DNA from: Rahnella bonaserana
GTDB lineage: Bacteria; Pseudomonadota; Gammaproteobacteria; Enterobacterales; Enterobacteriaceae
Assembly (NCBI RefSeq): GCF_019049675.1
Contig: NZ_JAFMOW010000045.1
Coordinates: forward strand, 1 to 64,000
DNA: 64,000 nt
Direction: 5' to 3'
The notes under the pieces were generated by a model, which was given only the letters and a program-made list of their open reading frames with translations, was not told the origin of the DNA and ran no database searches. This document shows, piece by piece, positions 9,901 through 21,900 of the stretch (positions within the stretch are counted from its first letter, which is position 1; each line of letters begins with the position of its first letter). The translations under genes were made by a program, and so were the position numbers.

Positions 9901-12900
9901 CACCAGCACCGATATCGCAGCGGGCAGCAGTGTCACCGTGACCATCAACGGCGTCGATTATCAGGCGACCGTTGGCGCGAACGGCGCGTGGTCAGCGGCG
10001 GTTCCGGCAGCGGACGTGGCGAACTGGCCAGCGGGTGCGTTGAATATCAGCGTGACCGGCAGCGATGCTTCGGGTAACTCAGTGACGATTTCGAATAATG
10101 TCACCGTGGATCTGAGCAGCGTGGCGATCTCCGTGGATACCATCGCGGTGGACGACATGATTAATGCCGCTGAAAAAGCGGCAGACCTGACGCTGAGCGG
10201 TTCAACCCAAAACGTCGAAGCCGGTCAGACCGTAACCGTGAACTTTGCGGGTCATACGTACACCGCGACCGTGCAGGACAACGGCAGCTGGAGCGTGAAA
10301 GTTCCGGCAGGCGATATGACCAGCCTGAAAGACGGCGACGTCACCGCAACCGCCAGCGTTACCAATGTGGCAGGTAACAGCGCCAGCGCGGCGAATACCG
10401 CCGAAGTGGATGCCTCTGCGCCAGCCATCACCATCAACACCATCGCCGGTGATAACGTGCTCAACAGCGCGGAAGCCGGTGCAGATGTGGTGCTGAGCGG
10501 CACGTCGACGGCAGAAGCCGGTCAGATCGTCACTGTCACTTTGAACGGCAATGAATACACCGCGACCGTCGGCACCGACGGCACCTGGAGCACGTCGGTT
10601 CCGGCGGCGGACGCCTCGGCGCTGACTGACGGCACGTACTCCGTGAATGCCACGGTCAAAGATGTGGCCGGTAACAGTTCATCTGTGAACGGTTCGGTGC
10701 TGGTGGATATCACTGCGCCAGCCCTGACCATCAACACCGTGTCAGCCGACGACGTGATCAACGCGCAGGAGCATCAGCAGAACCTGATGATCTCCGGTGG
10801 CAGCACAGGCGTTCCGGCGGGCGGATTAGTCACCGTTGAAATCGACGGCCACAGCTACACGGCTGCCGTGGATGCGAACGGCAACTGGAGCGTTGGCGTA
10901 CCGGCGAACGTGGTCAGCACGCTGACCGACGGGTCATACACCATCAGCGCAAGCGTCAAAGATGCCGCAGGCAACGACGGTTCCGTCACGCACGACGTCA
11001 CGGTGGATACTGTTGCGCCGGTTCTGACCATTAACACCGTCGCAGCTGATGACGTGATTAACGCCATCGAAAAAGGTGAAGCGCTGACCGTCAGCGGCAC
11101 CAGCAACGGTACCGACGGCAGCGTGATTACGCTGAATCTCAACGGTCAGAACTACACCGCAACCGTCAGCAACGGCACCTGGACGCTGAACGTTCCGGCG
11201 TCCGACGTTGCGAAACTCGGCGAAGCGGATTACACCCTGACCGTCAGCAGCATCGACGCGGCGGGCAACACCGGCAGCGCGACGCACGATGTTTTAGTCG
11301 ACAGTTCGCTGCCGTCCGTCAGCATCAGCCCGGTGGCGACAGACAACATCGTTAACGCCACGGAAATCAATGCCGATCAGCTGATTAGCGGCAAAGTCAC
11401 TAATGCTGCAGCGGGTGATACCGTCACCATTACGCTGGGCGGCAAAACCTACACGGCTGAAGTACAAAGTGACCTGAGCTGGAGCGTCAGCGTGCCTTCT
11501 GCGGATCTGAAAGGATTTGGCGACGGCGACCTGACTATCAATGCGTCAGTGACCAATCAGCATGGCAACACCGGCAGCGCCGATCGTGAGATCAACATCG
11601 ACGCCGGTCTGCCGGGTCTGCGCATCGACACCGTGGCGGGCGACGATGTGGTCAACAGCATCGAGATCCAGCAGAACCAGATCGTCAGCGGCACCAGCAC
11701 TGACATCGCGGCAGGCAGTTCAGTCACCGTGACCATCAACGGCGTCGATTATCAGGCGACCGTCGGCGCGAACGGCGCGTGGTCGGCGGCGGTTCCTTCT
11801 TCTGATGTGGCGAACTGGCCAGCGGGTGCGTTGAATATCAGCGTGACCGGCAGCGATGTTTCGGGCAACTCAGTGACGATTTCGAACAACGTCACCGTCG
11901 ATCTGAGCAGCGTGGCGATCACCGTGGATACCATCGCGGTGGACGACATCATTAATGCTGCCGAAAAAGCGGCAGACCTGACGCTGAGCGGTTCGACACA
12001 AAACGTCGAAGCCGGTCAGACGGTGACCGTGAATTTCGCGGGGCACACTTACACTACGACCGTTGGCATTGACGGCAGCTGGAGCGTGAACGTTCCGGCA
12101 GGCGATATGACCAGCCTGAAAGACGGCGACGTGACCGCCACCGCCAGCGTCACCAACGTGGCAGGTAACAGCGCCAGCGCGGCGAATACGGCGGAAGTGG
12201 ACGCGTCTGCGCCTACCATCACTATCAATACCATCGCTGGTGACAACGTGCTGAACAGCGCGGAAGCCGGTGCAGATGTGGTACTGAGCGGGACGTCTAC
12301 TGCCGAAGCCGGTCAGGTTGTAACCATCACCCTGAACGGCAACGATTACACCGCGACCGTCGGCACCGACGGCACCTGGAGCACGTCGGTTCCGGCGGCG
12401 GACGCCTCGGCGCTGACTGACGGCACCTATTCTGTGAACGCGACGGTGAAAGACGTCGCCGGTAACAGTTCATCTGTGAGCGGTTCGGTGCTGGTTGATA
12501 TCACCGCGCCAGCCCTCACTATCAGCACTGTGTCAGCCGACGACATCATTAACGCGCAGGAGCTTCAGCAGAACCTGATGATCTCTGGTGGTTCCACGGG
12601 CGTTCCGGCGGGCGGATTAGTCACCGTTGAAATCGACGGCCACAGCTACACGGCAGCCGTTGATGCGAACGGCAACTGGAGCGTCGGCGTACCGGCGAAC
12701 GTGGTCAGCACGCTGACCGACGGGTCATACACCGTAACGGCTTCTGTGAAAGATGCCGCAGGCAACGACGGTTCCGTCACGCACGACGTCACTGTCGATA
12801 CCGTTGCGCCGGTTCTGACCATTAACACCGTCGCAGCTGATGATGTGATCAACGCCATCGAGAAAGGCGAAGCCCTGACCGTCAGCGGTACCAGCAACGG

Positions 12901-15900
12901 CGCGGAAGGCAGCACCGTCACGCTGAACCTCAACGGCCAGAACTACACCGCAACCGTCAGCAACGGCACCTGGACGCTGAACGTTCCGGCGGCAGATGTC
13001 GCGAAACTCGGCGAAGCGGATTACACCCTGACCGCCAGCAGCACCGACGCGGCGGGTAACACCGGCAGCGCGACGCACGACATTCTGGTCGACAGTTCGC
13101 TGCCGTCCGTGAGCATCAGCCCGGTGGCGACTGACAACATCGTTAACGCCACGGAAATCAATGCCGATCAGACTATCAGCGGGAAGGTCACCAACGCGGC
13201 GGCGGGCGATACCGTCACCATTACGCTCGGCGGTAAGACTTACACCACGACCGTTCAGGACGACCTGAGCTGGAGCGTCAGCGTACCTTCTGCCGATCTG
13301 AAAGGATTTGGCGACGGCGACCTGACTATCAGCGCATCCGTGACCAATCAGCACGGCAACACCGGCAGCGCCGATCGCGAGATCAACATCGACGCCGGTC
13401 TGCCGGGTCTGCGCATCGATACGGTTGCGGGCGACGATGTGGTCAACAGCATCGAGATCCAGCAGAACCAGATCGTCAGCGGCACCAGCACCGATATCGC
13501 GGCGGGCAGTTCAGTCACCGTGACCATCAACGGCGTCGATTATCAGGCGACCGTTGGCGCGAACGGCGCGTGGTCGGCGGCAGTTCCTGCGGCTGACGTG
13601 GCGAACTGGCCGGCGGGTGCGCTTGCGATTAGCGTGACCGGCTCTGATGTGTCAGGCAACTCCGTGACCATCTCCAGTAACGTCACCGTTGATCTGAGCA
13701 GCGTGGCGATCACCGTCGATACCATCGCGGCTGATGACATCATTAATGCTGCCGAAAAAGCGGCAGACCTGACGCTGAGCGGTTCGACGCAAAACGTCGA
13801 AGCCGGTCAGACGGTGACCGTGAATTTCGCGGGGCACACTTACACTACGACCGTTGGCACTGACGGCAGCTGGAGCGTGAACGTTCCGGCGGGTGACATG
13901 ACCAGCCTGAAAGACGGCGACGTGACCGCCACCGCCAGCGTCACCAACGTGGCAGGCAACAGCGCCAGCGCGGCGAATACGGCGGAAGTGGATGCGTCTG
14001 CACCGACGGTAACCATTCAAACTATCAGCGCCAGTGATGTGCTGACCGCCATCAATGCGGGTACCGAGGTCACACTCAGCGGCACCAGTACGGCGCAGGC
14101 CGGGCAGACCGTCACCATCACGCTGGGCAGTGAAACTTACACCGCGACGGTAGCCGCAGACGGCACCTGGACAACCGGTGTGCCGAACAGCGTGTTCTCC
14201 GGTCTGGGCGACGGTTCTTATACCCTGACCGCCAGCGTCAGCGATATCGCTGGTAATCCGGCGACCGCTACCGGCACCGCGCAGGTTGATCTGACCGCGC
14301 CGGAAGTCACGATTAATACCGTGGCGGGCGATAACGTCATCAACAGTACCGAACACGGACAGGCGCAGGTGATCAGCGGCACCGTAAGCGGTGTGGACGC
14401 GGGTTCTGTGGTCACGGTGACCATCAACAACGTCGATTACCGTGCGGTCAGCGATGGCTCCGGTAACTGGAGCGTCGGGGTTCCGGCGAATGTGGTCAGC
14501 GGCCTGAATGACGGCAGCTACACCATCACCGCGAAGGTCACGGACACTGCCGGAAATAACGGTTCTGCCAGCCGTGACGTGACGGTGGAAACCACTGCGC
14601 CGGTATTTGTTATCAATGACATGGCGGGTGGCGATAACATTCTTAACGCCACCGAAGCACAGACCACGCTCACCGTCACCGGTACCGTGACAGGGCTGGC
14701 TGATGGCGCGACGGTTATTGTGACGCTTAACGGCCTGAACTATCAGGGCACCGTCAACGGCGGCGTCTGGAGTGCGGACATTCCGGCCAGCGACCTGGCG
14801 AATCTGGGGCAGGCGCTTTATCAGGTCAGCGTCAGCGGCACCGACGTTTACGGCAACAGCGGATCTTCGGCTAAAACGCTGCAAACCTCGTCCGACAGCC
14901 CGGCGGTGACCATTAATACGGTCGCCGGTGATGACGTGATCAACGCCACTGAAATCACGCAGGATCAGGTGATCAGCGGCACCGTCACACACGCGGAAGC
15001 GGGACAAACCGTCACCGTGACCGTGGGCGGTAAAACCTACACCGCAGAGGTGCAGAACGATCTCTCCTGGAGCCTGACCGTTCCGGCAGCCGATCTGGCC
15101 GCCATGGGCGACGGCAGCCTGAACATTTCCGCCGGCGTGACCAATACCAGCGGTAACAGCGGTTCCGGTGAGCGCGATATCGTCATTGATGCGGCAATCC
15201 CGGGTCTGCGTATTGATACCGTTGCGGGCGACGATATCGTCAACAGCATCGAAATTAATCAGAACCAGATTGTCAGCGGAACCAGCACCGGTCTGGCCGC
15301 GGGCAGCAGCGTGACCGTGAACATTAACGGCGTTGATTATGCGGCGACCGTCGGCGCAGGCGGCAAGTGGTCAGCGGCAGTTCCTGCGGCTGACGTGGCG
15401 AACTGGCCTGCCGGTACGTTAACGGTGACTGTGAGCGGAACCAGTGCTGCGGGCAACAGCGTCACCATCAGCAATGACATCACCGTTGATCTCAGCAGTG
15501 TCAGTATCGCCATCGATACGGTTTCCACTGACAACATGCTGAATGCCGCAGAGAAAGCGGCAGATTTAACCCTGAGCGGCACTACGTTAAACGTTGAAGC
15601 CGGTCAGACCGTGACCGTTATTTTTGCGGGTCACAGCTATACCACACAGGTACAAACCGGTGGTGCATGGAGCCTGACCGTTCCGGCTGCGGATATGACC
15701 CAGCTGAAAGATGGCGATGCCTCAATTCAGGTTTCGGTAACCAATACTGCCGGTAACAGCGCCAGCGCGGCTCAGGATGTGACGGTCGATACGCTCGCAC
15801 CGGTAATCACGATGAATACCATCGCCGGTGATAACGTGCTGAACAGCGCGGAAGCGGGCGCGGATGTGGTGCTGAGCGGGACGTCTACCGCCGAAGCCGG

Positions 15901-18900
15901 TCAGGTGGTGACCATCACCCTGAACGGCAACGATTACACCGCGACCGTCGGCACCGACGGTACCTGGAGCACGTCTGTTCCGGCGGCAGACGCCTCGGCG
16001 CTGACTGACGGCACGTACTCCGTGAATGCCACGGTCAAAGATGTGGCCGGTAACAGTTCATCTGTGAGCGGTTCGGTGCTGGTGGATATCACTGCGCCAG
16101 CCCTGACCATCAACACCGTGTCAGCCGACGACGTGATCAACGCGCAGGAGCATCAGCAGAACCTGATGATCTCCGGTGGCAGCACAGGCGTTCCGGCGGG
16201 CGGATTAGTCACCGTTGAAATCGACGGCCACAGCTACACGGCTGCCGTGGATGCGAACGGCAACTGGAGCGTTGGCGTACCGGCGAACGTGGTCAGCACG
16301 CTGACCGACGGGTCATACACCATCAGCGCAAGCGTCAAAGATGCCGCAGGCAACGACGGTTCCGTCACGCACGACGTCACGGTGGATACTGTTGCGCCGG
16401 TTCTGACCATTAACACCGTCGCAGCTGATGACGTGATTAACGCCATCGAAAAAGGTGAAGCGCTGACCGTCAGCGGCACCAGCAACGGTACCGACGGCAG
16501 CGTGATTACGCTGAACCTCAACGGCCAGAACTACACCGCAACCGTCAGCAACGGCACCTGGACGCTGAACGTTCCGGCGGCAGATGTCGCGAAACTCGGC
16601 GAAGCGGATTACACCCTGACCGCCAGCAGCACCGACGCGGCGGGTAACACCGGCAGCACCACGCACGACATTCTGGTCGACAGTTCGTTGCCGTCCGTCA
16701 GCATCAGCCCGGTGGCGACTGACAACATCGTTAACGCCACGGAAATCAACGCCGCTCAGACTATCAGCGGGAAGGTCACTAATGCGGCGGCGGGCGATAC
16801 CGTCACCATTACGCTGGGCGGCAAAACTTACACCGCCGAAGTGCAGGACGACCTGAGCTGGAGCGTCAGCGTGCCTTCTGCGGACCTGAAAGGGTTCGGC
16901 GACGGCGACCTGACTATCAGCGCATCCGTCACCAATCAGCACGGCAACACCGGCAGCGCCGATCGCGAGATCAACATCGACGCCGGTCTGCCGGGTCTGC
17001 GCATCGATACCGTTGCGGGCGATGATGTGATCAACAGCATCGAGATCCAGCAGAACCAGATTGTCAGCGGCACCAGCACCGACATCGCAGCAGGTAGTTC
17101 AGTCACCGTGACCATCAACGGCGTCGATTATCAGGCGACCGTTGGCGCGAACGGCGCGTGGTCTGCTGCGGTTCCGGCAGCGGACGTGGCGAACTGGCCT
17201 GCGGGTGCGCTTGCGATTAGCGTGACCGGCACCGATGCTTCAGGTAACTCAGTGACGATTTCGAACAACGTCACCGTCGATCTGAGCAGCGTGGCGATCA
17301 CCGTGGACACCATCGCGGCTGATGACATCATTAACGCAGCAGAAAAAGCGGCAGACCTGACCCTGAGCGGTTCGACACAAAACGTGGAAGCCGGTCAGAC
17401 CGTGACCGTGAACTTCGCGGGGCACACTTACACTACGACCGTTGGCATTGACGGCAGCTGGAGCGTGAACGTTCCGGCGGGTGACATGACCAGCCTGAAA
17501 GACGGCGACGTGACCGCCACCGCCAGCGTTACCAATGTGGCAGGCAACAGCGCCAGCGCAGCGAATACGGCGGAAGTGGACGCGTCTGCGCCGACCATCA
17601 CCATCAACACCATCGCCGGTGACAATGTGCTCAACAGCGCGGAAGCCGGTGCAGATGTGGTACTGAGCGGGACTTCAACGGCCGAAGCCGGTCAGATCGT
17701 TACTGTCACCCTGAACGGCAAAGATTACACCGCGACCGTTGGCACTGACGGCACCTGGAGCACGTCTGTTCCGGCAGCGGACGCCTCGGCGCTGACTGAC
17801 GGCACCTATTCTGTGAACGCGACGGTGAAAGACGTGGCGGGCAACAGTTCCTCTGTCAGCGGTTCGGTGCTGGTGGATATCACTGCGCCGGTCGTCAGCG
17901 TGAATACGGTGGCGGGCGACGACGTGATCAACGCGGCGGAACACTCGCAGGCACAGGTGATCAGCGGCGGCAGCACCGGCACCCAGCCGGGCAACCTGGT
18001 CACGCTGGTGATTGGCGGAGTCACCTATTCCACGGTGGTGGATGCCAGCGGTAACTGGAGTGTCGGCGTTCCGGCGGGCGTGATTAAGGGGCTGGCCTCC
18101 GGCGAGAACACGATTTCTGTCAGCATTACCGACAGCGCGGGCAACACCGGCAGCAGCGATCACCTGATCACCGTGAATGCCAGTGCGGTCAGCCTGAGCA
18201 TCGACACGATTGCGCAGGACGACATCATCAATGCGGCGGAAAAAGGCACCAGCCTGACGATTTCTGGCGGCAGCGACATGCTGGCGACGGGTACTGAAGT
18301 AACTGTGGTGCTGAACGGGAAAAGTTATACCGCAGAGGTCGGCGCGAACGGGGCATGGACGCTGAGCGTTCCGTCAACCGATCTGGCGGCGATTGCGGAC
18401 GGTAATTACACCGTGAGCGCCAGTGCCAGCGATGCGGCGGGCAATACGGCCAGCGCGACGCATAACGTGGTGGTTGATGCTACCGCGCCTGCGCTGCTGA
18501 TCAACCCGGTCACCGCCGATGGCATGCTGAATGCCGCTGAACTGGGCCAGCCGCTGACGCTCAGCGGCACGTCTACCGCGCAGGCGGGTCAGACGGTCAG
18601 CGTGACGCTCAACAATGAAACCTACACCACCACCGTGAATGCCAACGGTACCTGGTCGGTGAGTGTTCCGGCAGACGACGTGGCCGCCCTGAAAGACGGC
18701 ACGCTGACGGTCACCGCCAGCACTACCGATGTGGCGGGTAATCCTGCATCTGCCAATACCTCGGTGATTGTCGATACGGTTGCGCCAACGCTGACCATCA
18801 GCACCATCGCCGGTGATGACATCATCAACACCACTGAGCAACTGGCGGGTCAGACCATCAGCGGCACCACGTCGGCGGAAGCGGGGCAGATTGTCACCGT

Positions 18901-21900
18901 GACCTTTAACAATCGCGAATACCACGCCACCGTCACAACCGGCGGCACGTGGAGCGTGAATGTGCCTGCGGCGGATTTCAACGGCGCGGCAGACGGCAGT
19001 TATACCGTCACTGCATCCGTGAAAGATGTGGCGGGTAATCCGGCGGCAACAGATTCTTCTGTCAGCCTCAGCGGTGCCGTACCTGAAATTACCATCAACA
19101 CCTTCGCGCAGGACGATGTGGTCAGCGCGGCGGAACACAGTGGTCCGCTGGCGATCACCGGTACTTCAACCGCAGCGGCGGGTTCGACAGTGACCGTTAC
19201 CCTGAACGGTGCGACGTACACCACGCAGGTGGCAAACGATCAGAGCTGGACGCTGAACCTGAGCGCCAATGCCGTGAAGGCGCTGGCAGATGGTGAGAAT
19301 TACAGTATCACTGCGTCGGTCACTAACAGCATCGGCAACAGCGGTTCGGCCAGCCACGACATTGCGGTCGATACCACCGCGCCATCAATGACCATCAGTA
19401 TTGATTCGGTCAGCGATGACACCGGTCGCAGCACCAGCGATTTCGTGACCAGCGATAACACCATCACGCTCAAAGGCGCGTTGTCTGCGGCACTGGGTAA
19501 CAACGAGTCCGCGCAAATCAGCCTGGATGGCGGGGTGACCTGGACCACGCTGACCGTGACCGGAACCACCTGGAGCTACGCGCAGGGAAGCGCGCTGGCG
19601 GATGGCAGTTACACCTATAACGTGCGGGTGATTGACGCGGCGGGCAACGTCGGATCAACGGCGTCGCAGACGGTGGTGATTGACACCCTGGCACCAGACG
19701 CCAGCCAGACCATCAGTATTGATGCGATTTCGCAGGATACCGGCCTGAGCAGCAGCGACTTTATCACCAGCGACACCACCATCAATCTGCGCGGCATGCT
19801 CGGTGCGGCGCTGGGGGCGGATGAGTACGCACAAATCAGCCTCGACGGTGGCACGACCTGGAATGACGTCAGTATCAGCGGCCTGACCTGGACGTACATC
19901 GACGGCCGCACGCTGACCGACGGGGATTACAACTACCAGATGCGGGTGGTGGATCTGGCTGGTAACGTCGGCGCGACCGCCAGTCAGGTGGTCACGATTG
20001 ACACCACGGCACCGGACAGCAGCAAAACGGTCAGCGTTGATGCCATCAGCACGGATACCGGTCTGAGCAGCAATGACTTTGTGACCAGCGACACTTCGCT
20101 GACCGTCACCGGGTCGCTCGGCGCAACGCTTGCCGCTGACGAAGTGGTGCAGGTGAGTGTCGACGGCGGCCAGACCTGGGCGAACGCGACGACGATCGGT
20201 ACCGGCTGGACATTTACCGATGGCCGCACGCTGACGGACGGCGATTACACCTACAACGTCCGCGTGGTCGATGCGGCGGGTAACGTTGGTAACGTGACCT
20301 CGAAAGTGGTTACCGTCGATACCACTGCGCCGGACAGCAGCAAAACCGTAACCATCGACAGCATTACGACGGACACCGGTTCTTCTGCCAGCGACTTTGT
20401 CACCAGCGATACCTCGCTGACGGTCAAAGGGTCAATTGGCGCGGAACTGAGTCCGGGTGAAGTGGTGCAGATCAGTGTCGATAACGGCGCAACCTGGACC
20501 ACCGTGACGCTTTCCGGCAGCACCTGGACTTACGTTGACGGTCGCACGCTGACGGACGGGCAGACGCTGTATCAGGTTCGCGTGGTGGATCAGGCCGGGA
20601 ACGTCGGCCAGACCGCGCAACAGGTGGTGACGATTGATACCACCGCGCCGACGCAAATCATCACCATCGAGGCGATCAGTAATGATACCGGCGATTCCGC
20701 CAGTGACTTCATCACCAGCGACAATACGCTGACGATGACCGGTTCACTGAGCGCGGCGCTGGCGACTGACGAAAGGGCGCAAATCAGCCTCGACGGCGGT
20801 AAAACATGGACTGATGTCGTTGTGAACGGTCTGGGCTGGAGCTATGACGCGACCGGCACCGTGCTGGCGGACGGCAATTACAACGTGCAGGTTCGGGTTA
20901 TCGATCAGGCGGGCAACATCGGCACCATTGGCAGCCAGACGGTGGTCATCGACACGCTGAATCCTGAAGCGGTGGCGACCATCGTTAAGTATTCCGATGA
21001 CGAAGGCGATCGTACGGGTTCGTTCGGTTCCGGCACCTACACCGATGAAACTGCACCGACGCTGAGCGGCACGCTGAGCAAGGCGCTGGCCGATGGCGAA
21101 GTGCTGAAAATCTACCGTAACGGCGTGTATGTCGGCGTCGCCACGGTGGTCGGTCTGGCGTGGACCTTCTCCGATTCAGCGCTGGCGGACGGCACGTATA
21201 TTTACGTGGCGAAATCGCAGGATCTGGCGGGGAACACCACGTCGTCCACTGATTTCACCCTGACGGTAGATACGTCGATTCCGACCACGATTGCCACCGT
21301 GACGCCGGAATCTACGCAAGATACGACGCCGATCATCAGCGGTACCTTGTCCGAAGCACTGGGCGAAGGGATGTATGTGCAGGTGGTGGTGAACGGCGTG
21401 ACCTACACGTCGGAAACCGGCGGCGCCGTGGTGGTCGATCCGCTGAACAACACCTGGTATCTGCAGGTGCCGGGCGCGCTCGGACTGGCGAGTTATGACG
21501 TGACCGCGCAGGTAAGAAGCAGCGCCGGTAACGGTAACGATGCCGGCATCAGCACCAGCGCGATAGTGATTTATGCCGAAACGGCGGTGGACACCAGCTG
21601 GGCGACCACGGCCAGCGGCGCTTACACCAACTCGCTGGCATTCAGCCTGAACAGTAACGGCTTGTGGAACATTGTTTCTGGCATGTCGGACTACAGCAGT
21701 ACGGGACTGAACAACTATACCGCCACCACGCTGACCAACTCCCGCGGTAACTATGTGGTGAGTTATACCCTGGCAGATACCGACCGTAACGGCACGTCTG
21801 ATATTTATGCGTCAGAAACCATTTACACCAACTATCAGCAGGTGATGTGGAAGGCCAATACGGACGGGACGTATACGCAGGGTGTTCAGGGAACGGGCGT

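Noticed and set aside
13652-15007. 451-codon open frame on the strand opposite the adhesin
   Set aside because: Many similar antisense frames occur throughout the repeat array and repeat with it. They arise from the regular GC-rich codon use of the adhesin, not from real genes.
5038-17580. CRISPR-like regular repetition
   Set aside because: The repeats are protein-coding, in frame, ~99 or 597 codons long and without short direct repeats separated by unique spacers.
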